NCBI GenBank assembly: GCA_021767885.1
Contig: JAASSM010000147.1
Span: 1-5,755, forward strand
Direction: 5' to 3'
Length of the DNA stretch: 5,755 nt
Source of the DNA: a bacterium
GTDB lineage: Bacteria; Krumholzibacteriota; Krumholzibacteria; LZORAL124-64-63
Shown here: one piece after another, positions 1 to 5,339 of the stretch
How positions within the stretch are numbered: position 1 is the first letter of the stretch
Layout: every line of letters begins with the position of its first letter
The notes under the pieces: generated by a model
The model's input: only the letters and a program-made list of their open reading frames with translations
Database searches by the model: none
Told to the model about the DNA's origin: nothing
Program-made: the position numbers and the translations under genes

Positions 1-461
1 AGCATGGCGTGGGTGCGCTCGCCGTCGTACATGCCGCGCAGGGAGAGACGCAGGGGCAGGGCGTCCGGGAGGTCCACCTCGGCGCCGAAGGGGACGTTGA
101 GGCCGTCGTCGTACTCGGAGTAGTTGAGCGTGACGTAGGCCGAGGCCGGCAGGCCCGGCAGGCGGCGCGTCGCGGTGAGGTAGTAGGACTGCTCGCCCGC
201 GGGCGTGCCGATGCGGTCGCTGCTGGTCCCCAGGAAGACGCCCGGCCGCTGGCCCCGCTCGGTGACCAGGAACCAGGTGGCCAGCGGACCCACCTCCGCC
301 TCGCCGGGATTGAACTCCACCCCCACCTTGAGCTGCGGCAGGACGCGGTAATTGAGCGTGCTGCGCCAGCGCGCGCGGTCGACCGCGGTGTCGACCCAGC
401 GCTGGGAGAACGTCCACTGGTGATCCAGGCCGCTTCCCCGAAGCAGCGCGCCCTCGCCGGG
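1..461 (-). pseudogene. Beta-barrel-like outer-membrane protein, C-terminal portion of an interrupted frame, cut by the window edge
   Basis: This frame stays open for about 153 codons from just after a TGA at 462-464 to the left edge, so the 3' end lies outside the window. The protein alternates polar and hydrophobic residues and is rich in aromatic residues, as in transmembrane beta-strands separated by turns. Examples are QWTFSQRWVD, TLNYRVLPQLKVGVEFNPGE, YYLTATRRLPGLPASAYVTL and LNYSEYDDGLNVPFGAEVDL. It also contains VFLGTSSDRIGTPAGEQ. It has no ATG near its 5' end and no signal peptide of its own. It is in the same reading frame as the signal-peptide segment at 471-650, separated only by TGA TCG GGC TGA. 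I therefore infer that the two pieces were one gene and that this is either a pseudogene, a sequence with errors, or a frame read through at UGA. The exact family is not recognised. Independent translation from an internal GTG (for example in the LKVGVEF stretch) is possible but would give an unexported fragment. Confidence 0.6.
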
Positions 462-470
462 TCAGCCCGA

Positions 471-650
471 TCACGTGGGCGCGGCCCCCACCCGCAGGGG
501 CGGCGCGACCGCCGGCACCACCGGCGGCGCGTCCTCCTCGGCCGGCCCGTCCTGCGTCACCGGTCCGGCCAGGGACGGCCCGACCGGCCCCAGGAGGGAG
601 GCCAGGATCAGCAGTAGCAGCGGAGCGGAGAGGATCGGCGGGCGTGACAC
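471..650 (-). CDS. Signal-peptide N-terminal segment of the interrupted exported protein (59 codons, then TGA)
   Basis: From a GTG at 648-650 this frame begins VSRPPILSAPLLLLILASLL and continues to GPSLAG. That is a short basic start, a Leu-rich hydrophobic core and a small-residue cleavage site around SLA-G, as in a Sec signal peptide. A proline- and acid-rich linker (DGPAEEDAPPVVPAVAPPL) follows, and the frame stops at TGA 471-473. A second in-frame TGA sits at 462-464, after which the same frame is open and looks like an outer-membrane barrel. GGGAG at 661-665 lies 10 bases upstream of the GTG. An ATG at 655-657 is in another frame and gives an Arg/Gly-rich product with no sensible features, so GTG is preferred. 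The piece is most likely the start of the downstream barrel gene rather than a free 59-residue protein. It lies 119 bases downstream of pirin. Confidence 0.5.
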   Translation of the reverse strand: MSRPPILSAPLLLLILASLLGPVGPSLAGPVTQDGPAEEDAPPVVPAVAPPLRVGAAPT

Positions 651-674
651 GGTGCATCGACTCCCAGCCCGGCC

Positions 675-713
675 GCCGGCCGGGATCGGGGTGAACGGGT
701 TCCCCGGCCCGGC
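675..713 (-). other. GC-rich stem-loop between pirin and the exported-protein gene
   Basis: GCCGGCCGGG at 675-684 pairs with CCCGGCCCGGC at 703-713, giving ten base pairs with one bulged C and an 18-base loop. No T-run follows on either strand. On the minus strand it lies 57 bases past the pirin stop and 24 bases before the GTG at 650. It could be a factor-independent pause site, a 3' end of the pirin message, or leader structure for the exported-protein gene. Chance pairing is likely in sequence this GC-rich. Confidence 0.25.
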
Positions 714-769
714 GCGGCCGGACCGCCCCAACATCCTACCTTGCTTCTGGGAATCCGCCAGGACGGCGC

Positions 770-1468
770 TCACGCCAGGTCGAAGACGAGGATCTCCGAC
801 GGCTCGGCGGCCCGCAGCCGCACCTCTCGCTCCTCGCTCACCGCCACGCCGTCGCCGCGCGCGAGTTCCAGATCCCCGCAGCTCAGGCGGCCGCTGGCCA
901 CCTGGACCCACGCGTGGCGTCCGGATGCGAGGGGGTGGGTCACCTCCTGGCCGGCCGCCAGCACGGCGGTCGAGACGCGTGCGTCCTGGTGGATCCGCAC
1001 GCTGCCGTCGCGGCCCTCCGGATCGACGATCAGTCGCAGCTGGCCCTGCCGCTCGGCCAGCGGCACGTGCGCCTCCTCGTAGCTCGGCTCCAGCCCCTCG
1101 CGCCCGGGCAGGAGCCAGATCTGCAGCAATCGCAGCGGCTCGGTGTCCGAGGGGTTGAACTCGCTGTGGCGGATCCCCCGGCCGGCGCTCATGCGCTGGA
1201 TGTCGCCGGGCCGCAGGACCGAGCCCGACCCCAGGCTGTCGCGGTGCTCCAGGGCGCCGTCGAGCACCCAGGTGACGATCTCCATGTCCCGGTGGCCATG
1301 CATGCCGAAGCCCTGGCCCGGGGCGACGATGTCGTCGTTGATCACGCGCAGGCTCCGGAAGCCCGTGTGGCGCGGATCGTGGTAGCTGCCGAAGGAGAAG
1401 CTGTGCCAGGTCTGCAGCCAGCCATGGTCGGCGTGGCCGCGCTCGGCGGCGGGTCGGCGGGTGATCAT
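770..1468 (-). CDS. Pirin-family bicupin protein (YhhW-like, putative quercetin 2,3-dioxygenase)
   Basis: This 232-residue protein has full-length pirin/YhhW architecture; E. coli YhhW is close to the same size. The N-terminal cupin carries the fingerprint HSFSFGSYHDPRHTGFRSLR (residues 22-41) and VINDDIVAPGQGFGMHGHRD. The expected metal ligands are all present: His57 and His59 in the HGH motif, and His101 and Glu103 in RHSEF. GDIQRMSAGRGIRHSEFNPS is the conserved second half of that cupin. The C-terminal cupin (about 125-232) has degenerate metal ligands, as is usual. Some family members oxidise quercetin with an Fe or Cu centre; others act as transcription cofactors or have no known substrate, so the activity here is open. 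The start at 1468 has AGGAG seven bases upstream, and reading further upstream enters sequence antisense to rarD. It is transcribed divergently from rarD out of the AT-rich region and is followed by the interrupted exported-protein gene. A cytoplasmic location is expected. Confidence 0.93.
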   Translation of the reverse strand: MITRRPAAERGHADHGWLQTWHSFSFGSYHDPRHTGFRSLRVINDDIVAPGQGFGMHGHRDMEIVTWVLDGALEHRDSLGSGSVLRPGDIQRMSAGRGIRHSEFNPSDTEPLRLLQIWLLPGREGLEPSYEEAHVPLAERQGQLRLIVDPEGRDGSVRIHQDARVSTAVLAAGQEVTHPLASGRHAWVQVASGRLSCGDLELARGDGVAVSEEREVRLRAAEPSEILVFDLA

Positions 1469-1475
1469 GGTCGGG

Positions 1476-1480
1476 CTCCT
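1476..1480 (-). promoter_or_regulatory. Ribosome binding site fixing the pirin start
   Basis: On the minus strand AGGAG sits seven bases before the ATG at 1466-1468. The frame is open far upstream, but those residues are Gln/Arg-rich antisense translation of rarD. This site together with the family N-terminus (MITRRPAAER) settles the start. Confidence 0.7.
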
Positions 1481-1524
1481 CTCGTCCCTGGGGATCCAGC
1501 GGCTCGGATTCCCCCACAGGATCG

Positions 1525-1575
1525 CCTGCTTTTTATTTGTCGCAACATTTATCGTTTGCTCTAGTTGTTGCGCGT
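1525..1575. promoter_or_regulatory. AT-rich divergent promoter/operator region between pirin and rarD
   Basis: The 159 bases between the two divergent starts contain a sharp AT-rich island at about 1530-1568, with TTTTTATTTG and ACATTTATCG, in otherwise roughly 70% GC sequence. It contains a 7-base inverted repeat, CGCAACA at 1541-1547 and TGTTGCG at 1566-1572, separated by 18 bases, which is plausible spacing for a dimeric regulator. On the minus strand GATAAA at 1548-1553 resembles a -10 element, but no good -35 is placed for it. No convincing hexamer pair is visible for the plus strand. Position, base composition and symmetry support a shared control region; the exact promoters are not resolved. 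Confidence 0.5.
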
Positions 1576-1618
1576 CGTTCGCCGCCCGGCCACCTTGGTC
1601 CGGCCCCTCGCCTGCTCC

Positions 1619-1623
1619 AGGAG
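1619..1623 (+). promoter_or_regulatory. Ribosome binding site fixing the rarD start
   Basis: AGGAG lies four bases before the ATG at 1628-1630. The frame is open for 21 more codons upstream (a possible ATG at 1565), but that extension is Arg/Pro-rich, lies within or beside the AT-rich control region, and is absent from typical RarD N-termini. Confidence 0.65.
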
Positions 1624-1627
1624 CCCC

Positions 1628-2542
1628 ATGGACACGGATCGCTCGCGTCTGGCCGGCGTCCTGCTCGGCCTCGCCGCCTTCGGGTGGTGGGGGCTGAGCC
1701 CGGTCTACTTCAAGGCCCTCGCCCACGTGCCCCCCTACGAGATCCTCGCGCACCGGGTGGTCTGGTCGCTGGTGCTGCTGGTGGCGATCAGCGCGCGACG
1801 GGGCGACCTGCGTCCCACGTTCGCCGCGCTGCGCTCGTCGCGGCTGCTGGCCACCCTGGCGGCCTCGGCCCTGCTGGTGGCCGGCAACTGGTTCGTCTTC
1901 ATCTGGGCGGTGACGGGCGGACTGATCCTCCAGGCCAGCCTCGGCTACTTCATCAACCCGCTGGTCAACGTGCTGCTCGGACTGGTGGTCCTGCGCGAGA
2001 GGCTGCGCCGGCTGCAGTGGGTCAGCCTCGCCCTGGCCGCCGCCGGCGTGGCGATCATGGCGCTGCGCCTGGGCGGCGTGCCGGTGGCCTCGCTGGCGCT
2101 GGCCGGCTGCTTCGCCCTCTACGGGCTGGTGCGCAAGCTGGCGCCGGTGGGTGGCGTGGCGGGCCTGACCGTGGAGACGGCGCTGCTGGGCCCGGTGGCC
2201 CTGTCCGCGCTGGCCTGGTGGTGGTCGGGTGGCGAGCTGGTCTTCGCCCACCACGACCTGCGGACCGACCTGCTGCTCGTCGCCAGCGGGCCGGTGACGG
2301 CGCTGCCGCTGATCTGGTTCGTGGGCTCGGCGCGCCGCCTGGCCTACTCCACGGTGGGCTTCCTGCAGTACACCGCCCCCACGCTGCAATTCCTGCTCGC
2401 GGTCCTGGTCTACGCCGAGCCGTTCAGCCGCACCAGGCTGGTGAGCTTCGCGCTGATCTGGCTCGCCCTGGCGGTCTTCAGCACCGACACCCTGCAGCAC
2501 GGGCGGCGTCGCCGGCGCCCTGCCGCGCCCACCGCGCCCTGA
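1628..2542 (+). CDS. rarD: RarD-type EamA/DMT superfamily permease
   Basis: This is a 304-residue integral membrane protein, close to the roughly 300 residues of E. coli RarD. About ten hydrophobic helices are visible, arranged as two EamA repeats (about 8-145 and 152-288). RarD-specific signatures are present: GLSPVYFKAL near residue 22, YEILAHRVVWSL at 37-48, SLGYFINPLVNVLLG at 104-118, and GFLQYTAPTLQFLLAVLVY at 244-262 followed by EPFSRTRLVSFALIWLAL. The very basic C-terminus (GRRRRRP) should lie in the cytoplasm by the positive-inside rule. The family name derives from a chloramphenicol-sensitivity phenotype, but the natural substrate of RarD proteins is not established, so export of a metabolite or amino-acid-like compound is inference. 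The ATG with AGGAG just upstream is chosen over one 21 codons earlier. It is divergent from pirin and convergent with corA, whose stop lies 30 bases beyond its own. Confidence 0.92.
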   Translation: MDTDRSRLAGVLLGLAAFGWWGLSPVYFKALAHVPPYEILAHRVVWSLVLLVAISARRGDLRPTFAALRSSRLLATLAASALLVAGNWFVFIWAVTGGLILQASLGYFINPLVNVLLGLVVLRERLRRLQWVSLALAAAGVAIMALRLGGVPVASLALAGCFALYGLVRKLAPVGGVAGLTVETALLGPVALSALAWWWSGGELVFAHHDLRTDLLLVASGPVTALPLIWFVGSARRLAYSTVGFLQYTAPTLQFLLAVLVYAEPFSRTRLVSFALIWLALAVFSTDTLQHGRRRRRPAAPTAP

Positions 2543-2553
2543 ACCGGGAACGA

Positions 2554-2571
2554 CCCCGCCGGGGACGCCCC
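2554..2571. terminator. Short GC hairpins in the rarD/corA convergent gap
   Basis: The 30-base gap holds two mutually exclusive small hairpins: CCCC (2554-2557) with GGGG (2561-2564), and the same GGGG with CCCC (2568-2571). Neither is followed by a T-run. The position between two convergent stop codons fits a bidirectional transcription end, but the sequence evidence is weak. Confidence 0.22.
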
Positions 2572-2572
2572 C

Positions 2573-3691
2573 TCAGAGCCACCGCCGCCGCCGGAACCAC
2601 CCGATCAGCCCACCCGCCAGGCCGAGCATCGCCAGCCAGAAGACCAGGTAGCTCCAGCGCCAGCCCAGCTCCGGCATGTGCTCGAAGTTCATGCCGTAGA
2701 TGCCCGCCAGGAAGGTCAGCGGGATGAAGAGCGAGCCCATGATGGTCAGCACCTTCATGACCTCGTTCATGCGATTGCTCACCGTGGCCAGGTGCAGGTC
2801 CTGCAGGCCGCCCAGGACGTCCCGCAGCGAATCCACCGCCTCGGACACCTGCACCGCGTGGTCGGCGACGTCGCGCAGGAACAGCGGCATGTCCGCCTGC
2901 AGGAGCGGCGTCTCCTCCCGCACGAGGTCGGCCATCACCTCGCGCAGCGGCCAGGCGGCGCGCCGCACGGCGATGAGCTGGCGCTTGAGCCGGTGCAGCG
3001 TCGCCAGGTCCACGGACGTGGGGCGCTCGATGAGGTCGTCCTCGAGATCCTCCACCCGCTCGGCCAGGGTCTCGACCACCACGAAGTACCCGTCCACCAC
3101 GGCGTCGAGCAGGGCGTACGCCAGGTAATCGGAGCCGCCACCGCGCAGGCGGGGGCGGTTCTGGCGCAGCCGCTGGCGGACGGGATCGAAGACGTCGCCG
3201 GGCCGCTCCTGGAACGACAGCAGCCAGCCGTCGCCCAGGACCAGGCTGATCTGCTCGGGGACCAGCACGCCGGCGGCATCGTGGCGCAGCATGCGGCCGA
3301 TCAGCAGCAGATGGTCGCCATACGCCTCGGACTTGGGCCGCTGGGTGGTGTTGACCAGGTCCTCCTGGACCAGGGGATGGACGCCGAAGTGCTCGCAGAG
3401 GCGATGCAGTCCGTCGGTGTCGCCGAGACCGGTGGCGTCGATCCAGGTGACGCCGGGTCCACCGCGCAGCGCCAGGCAATCCTCCAGGCCGAGCTCGCCG
3501 TGCTCCTCGAGCCGGTCGGCGTCGTAGGTGATGGCGGCCAGGCGCAGCGGAGCGGCCTCACGCCGGCCCACGTAGACCATGGTGCCGGGCGCCGCGCCCA
3601 CCTTGCGCTGCATACGGGCGGTCAGGGTCTTCACGTCGACCTCCGGGTCGGGGATCCCGGCACGCCGCGCCGCGCGGATCGCGGGCGACAT
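2573..3691 (-). CDS. corA: CorA-family magnesium/cobalt channel, Thermotoga-type
   Basis: This is a 372-residue CorA, which in the family forms a homopentameric inner-membrane channel for Mg2+ (also Co2+/Ni2+). The large cytoplasmic domain includes VTWIDATGLGDTDG (81-94), FGVHPLVQEDLVNTTQRPK (102-120) and EQISLVLGDGWLLSFQE (146-162). Next come GDVFDPVRQRLRQNRPR (165-181) and the long stalk helix region. The pore helix is at about 311-333 (NEVMKVLTIMGSLFIPLTF), ending in the signature YGMNFEHMPEL (332-342). A second helix lies at about 347-366 and the protein ends with the basic tail FRRRRWL. From memory it matches Thermotoga maritima CorA along most of its length, including the KKKKWL-like end. 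The N-terminus is about 20 residues longer than that protein. The ATG at 3691 has GGAG five bases upstream. The dehydratase gene ends 51 bases upstream on the same strand, so co-transcription is possible. Confidence 0.96.
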   Translation of the reverse strand: MSPAIRAARRAGIPDPEVDVKTLTARMQRKVGAAPGTMVYVGRREAAPLRLAAITYDADRLEEHGELGLEDCLALRGGPGVTWIDATGLGDTDGLHRLCEHFGVHPLVQEDLVNTTQRPKSEAYGDHLLLIGRMLRHDAAGVLVPEQISLVLGDGWLLSFQERPGDVFDPVRQRLRQNRPRLRGGGSDYLAYALLDAVVDGYFVVVETLAERVEDLEDDLIERPTSVDLATLHRLKRQLIAVRRAAWPLREVMADLVREETPLLQADMPLFLRDVADHAVQVSEAVDSLRDVLGGLQDLHLATVSNRMNEVMKVLTIMGSLFIPLTFLAGIYGMNFEHMPELGWRWSYLVFWLAMLGLAGGLIGWFRRRRWL

Positions 3692-3742
3692 CCCTGCTCC
3701 CGGAGTGTCCGGCGCCCCGTCGTCGAGGTCAACCGCCAGGCG

Positions 3743-4072
3743 CTACCGGGGCAGCCGGTCGATCTTCGCGGCGAGGATGAAGTCCGCCTCGGCCAGGCCG
3801 TCGATCTTGTGGGTGTAGATCTCCACCTCCACGCGGCCCCAGGTGAAGCTGATGTCGGGATGGTGGCCGGCCTCCTCGGCCACCTCGCCGATGCGGTTGA
3901 CGAACCGCAGGGCCGAGGCGAAGTCCGGGAAGCTGAACACGCGCCGCAGGTGGTGCTGGAGGATCACCTCCCAGTCCGGAACCTGCGGGTGGATCTCCGC
4001 GATCTGCTCGGCGGTCATCTTGGGCACGCCGCCGCTGCAGGGGATGCACTTCTTGTCGGCGAGTCCGGACAT
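3743..4072 (-). CDS. Pterin-4a-carbinolamine dehydratase (4a-hydroxytetrahydrobiopterin dehydratase)
   Basis: This 109-residue protein is of normal family length. It dehydrates 4a-hydroxytetrahydropterin to the quinonoid dihydropterin, recycling the cofactor of aromatic amino acid hydroxylases. The family signature is complete: Glu66-x3-His70-His71-Pro72, then Trp78, His88 and Asp97, within GHHPDISFTWGRVEVEIYTH and KIDGLAEADF. The N-terminus has the usual CxxC-like start, KKCIPCSGG (Cys9, Cys12), followed by the conserved MTAEQIAEI...VPDWEV segment. The ATG at 4072 has GGAAGGA eight bases upstream; the frame continues upstream but that sequence is Arg/Pro-rich and unrelated to the family. No phenylalanine hydroxylase is visible nearby, so the in vivo substrate is not shown by context. 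Homologues are also thought to act on molybdopterin-related or other pterins. corA follows 51 bases downstream, and the bacilliredoxin lies upstream. Confidence 0.95.
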   Translation of the reverse strand: MSGLADKKCIPCSGGVPKMTAEQIAEIHPQVPDWEVILQHHLRRVFSFPDFASALRFVNRIGEVAEEAGHHPDISFTWGRVEVEIYTHKIDGLAEADFILAAKIDRLPR

Positions 4073-4080
4073 CTCGAACG

Positions 4081-4087
4081 TCCTTCC
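4081..4087 (-). promoter_or_regulatory. Ribosome binding site fixing the dehydratase start
   Basis: On the minus strand GGAAGGA is eight bases before the ATG at 4070-4072. It favours this start over longer readings of the same frame, up to 4243, which run into sequence complementary to the bacilliredoxin gene's end. Confidence 0.65.
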
Positions 4088-4114
4088 GGTTCGGGTCGCT
4101 GGGGTGGCGGATCG

Positions 4115-4142
4115 GGGACGACCGCGCGCCGCGCGCCGTCCC
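4115..4142 (-). terminator. Strong GC-rich stem-loop after the bacilliredoxin gene
   Basis: GGGACG (4115-4120) pairs with CGTCCC (4137-4142). Inside it GCGCG (4124-4128) pairs with CGCGC (4132-4136) around a 3-base loop, with a 3-base asymmetric bulge between the stems. It begins 18 bases past the bacilliredoxin stop on the minus strand and lies upstream of the dehydratase ribosome binding site. There is no T-run, so it may be a partial terminator, an mRNA-stabilising 3' structure, or both. Confidence 0.38.
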
Positions 4143-4160
4143 GAGGGCGACGACGGCGGC

Positions 4161-4586
4161 TCAGGCGGTGCCGGCGGCGGCACGGAAGCCGGCGCGCAGC
4201 TGATCGGCCACCTCCTCGGCGGTGTGGCCCTCGATGCCGGCACGCGGGACGTGCCCGATGACCTCGCCGTTCCGGAGCACGAGGAAGCACGGGCTGCTCG
4301 CGGGAACGCCGGGGAAATGCTCGCGCAGGCGCGCCGTGGGCTCGGGATCCTGGCCGGCGAACACGGTGACGCGACGCGCCGGGCAGGTCGGGTCCTGGGT
4401 CGCCAGCAGCAGCGCGGGGCGGGCGTTGCCGGCCGCGCAGCCGCAGACGGAGTTGACGAACACCAGCGCCGTTCCGGTCTGGTCGGCGAGGAAGGCGTCC
4501 ACGGCCTCCGGCGTGCGGAGTTCCTCGACGCCGAGGCGGACCACCTCGTCGCGCATGGGCTGGACCATCAGCTGGGAATAGGGCAT
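4161..4586 (-). CDS. Bacilliredoxin, BrxA/BrxB (YphP/YqiW) family
   Basis: This 141-residue protein is near the family's usual length of about 145. Bacilliredoxins remove bacillithiol from S-bacillithiolated protein cysteines after oxidative stress, through a thioredoxin-like fold with a C-x-C active site. The motif VNSVCGCAAGNARP places Cys48 and Cys50 as the active-site pair. Conserved flanks are MVQPMRDEVVRLGVEEL (7-23), REHFPGVPASSPCFLVLRNG (88-107) and IGHVPRAGIEGHTAEEVAD (110-128). Two further cysteines, Cys68 and Cys100, are present; Cys100 sits in the SSP segment near the active site, where I recall Ser or a hydrophobic residue being usual. The ATG at 4586 is chosen because family proteins start close to the MxxPMR segment. 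It has AGGA ten bases upstream. In-frame starts at 4616 (ATG) and 4631 (TTG) would add 10 or 15 residues without family support. The cytoplasmic product suggests that the host makes bacillithiol. Confidence 0.93.
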   Translation of the reverse strand: MPYSQLMVQPMRDEVVRLGVEELRTPEAVDAFLADQTGTALVFVNSVCGCAAGNARPALLLATQDPTCPARRVTVFAGQDPEPTARLREHFPGVPASSPCFLVLRNGEVIGHVPRAGIEGHTAEEVADQLRAGFRAAAGTA

Positions 4587-4669
4587 GGCGTTTCCATCCT
4601 CGAGGGTGAGCGGCATCGCACCGCGCAGCAAGGCTTTCTTGACCTCTCCGGTCGTATTTCGTGGGTACA

Positions 4670-4699
4670 GGCTAAGCGCAGGCGGCGTGAGCGCAAGCC
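4670..4699. promoter_or_regulatory. Gapped inverted repeat upstream of the bacilliredoxin gene
   Basis: GGCT-aa-GCGC (4670-4679) and GCGC-a-AGCC (4691-4699) form an imperfect inverted repeat with an 11-base centre, and AGCGCA is also directly repeated at 4675 and 4690. It lies about 85-115 bases before the bacilliredoxin ATG, where an operator or promoter would be expected. Clear -35/-10 hexamers are not visible, so the call rests on position and symmetry only. Confidence 0.22.
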
Positions 4700-4725
4700 G
4701 GCCGTCCCGGGGCCCCGACGCCGGC
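4697..4725 (-). terminator. GC-rich stem-loop after the single-pass membrane protein gene
   Basis: GCCGGC (4697-4702) pairs with GCCGGC (4720-4725), and GTC (4704-4706) pairs with GAC (4717-4719), with one bulged C and a 10-base loop. It starts five bases past the TGA at 4731-4733 on the minus strand, where a transcription end would be expected. No T-run follows, so its function as an intrinsic terminator is uncertain. Confidence 0.38.
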
Positions 4726-4730
4726 GCGAC

Positions 4731-5318
4731 TCAGCGGGGCACCGGGACGCTGGCTGGCAGGAACTCGTCGAAGATGGCGGCCTCGCGAGACTTCATGTCG
4801 GCGAAGGACCGGGCCCGGGCGATGGCGGTGAAGAGACCGCCGACGTCGCTGGCCGCGACCCTCTCCTGCTCCACCAGCAGCCAGAGCCGCGCCTGGACCA
4901 CGCTGTCCGGAGCGGCGAGGATGAGATCCACCGTGGCGCGGCTCCCCCAGAGGTCGCGCAGGAAGCCGGGGATCAGGGAATCGGGGAGGGTGCGGACCGG
5001 CGGCGCGAGGTCCGCGGCCACGCGGGCGTGCCACGCACGATCCCACCAGGCGGCATCGGCCACCGGCCCGGCCGTGGTCGGCATGGTGGAGTCGGGGCGC
5101 GCCGCCACGGCCCGGGGCGGGGGCACGGTCACCACCTCGACCACCGTCAGCGCCGCGGGTGCCGGCGTGGCCGCCACCGGCCGCAGCCGGCCGCGGGGCC
5201 AGATGGCATCCCACCACGACCGCGGTAGCAGGACCAGCGCCAGGAGCACCGCCAGGGCGACGGCCCCGGCGGCGGCCCAGCGCCAGCGCGGTTCGGTGCG
5301 GGTGAGCAACGGTCCCAT
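4731..5318 (-). CDS. Single-pass membrane protein with proline-rich linker, unknown function (possibly TonB-like)
   Basis: I do not recognise this 195-residue protein. It has a short basic N-terminus (RTEPRWRW), one strong transmembrane helix at about 13-32 (WAAAGAVALAVLLALVLL), then WPRGRLRP and a Pro/Ala/Val-rich stretch (about 47-90) that includes VVEVVTVPPP. A globular C-terminal domain of about 100 residues follows, with LPDSLIPGFLRDLWGSRATV and DLILAAPDSVVQARLWLL, ending FDEFLPASVPVPR. The order of inner-membrane anchor, Pro-rich linker and small alpha/beta C-terminal domain resembles TonB or its relatives, and the RATVDLIL...VVQARLWLL stretch could be a divergent TonB C-terminal beta-sheet. 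This is inference from layout, not a motif match. The topology should place the C-terminal part outside the cytoplasm. Its ATG is 21 bases past the stop of the biotin-ligase-like gene, suggesting an operon. The ribosome binding site is weak (GGG two bases away, or GGGGG fourteen bases away). A stem-loop follows the stop. Confidence 0.78.
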   Translation of the reverse strand: MGPLLTRTEPRWRWAAAGAVALAVLLALVLLPRSWWDAIWPRGRLRPVAATPAPAALTVVEVVTVPPPRAVAARPDSTMPTTAGPVADAAWWDRAWHARVAADLAPPVRTLPDSLIPGFLRDLWGSRATVDLILAAPDSVVQARLWLLVEQERVAASDVGGLFTAIARARSFADMKSREAAIFDEFLPASVPVPR

Positions 5319-5339
5319 GTCCCGGTTGATAACCCCCGC

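Noticed and set aside
440..475. Selenocysteine insertion at the two UGA codons, with the nearby GCTGCTTC...GAAGCGGC hairpin as a SECIS
   Set aside because: The hairpin has only a 3-base loop without a recognisable bacterial SECIS loop. Two UGAs nine bases apart in a linker of an exported barrel protein do not match any selenoprotein known to me.
1527..1568. AT-rich island as a horizontally acquired fragment or insertion scar
   Set aside because: It is only about 40 bases long, sits exactly in a divergent promoter region, and has no terminal repeats or target duplication.
1469..2500. N-terminal extension of pirin to 576 residues
   Set aside because: The added part is Gln/Arg/His-rich antisense translation of rarD. 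Pirin's own start has a good ribosome binding site and the correct family N-terminus.
2554..2571. Classic bidirectional intrinsic terminator between rarD and corA
   Set aside because: The hairpins are only four base pairs and lack T-runs. It is kept only as a low-confidence site.
2678..4261. Plus-strand open frame of 527 codons opposite corA and the dehydratase gene
   Set aside because: It is a shadow of a well-supported CorA and dehydratase. Its composition is Gln/His/Gly/Leu-rich with no domain.
3843..5228. Long plus-strand open frame (461 codons)
   Set aside because: It lies antisense to the dehydratase, bacilliredoxin and membrane-protein genes. Its translation is Arg/Gly/His-rich with no family features, as expected from GC-rich antisense frames.
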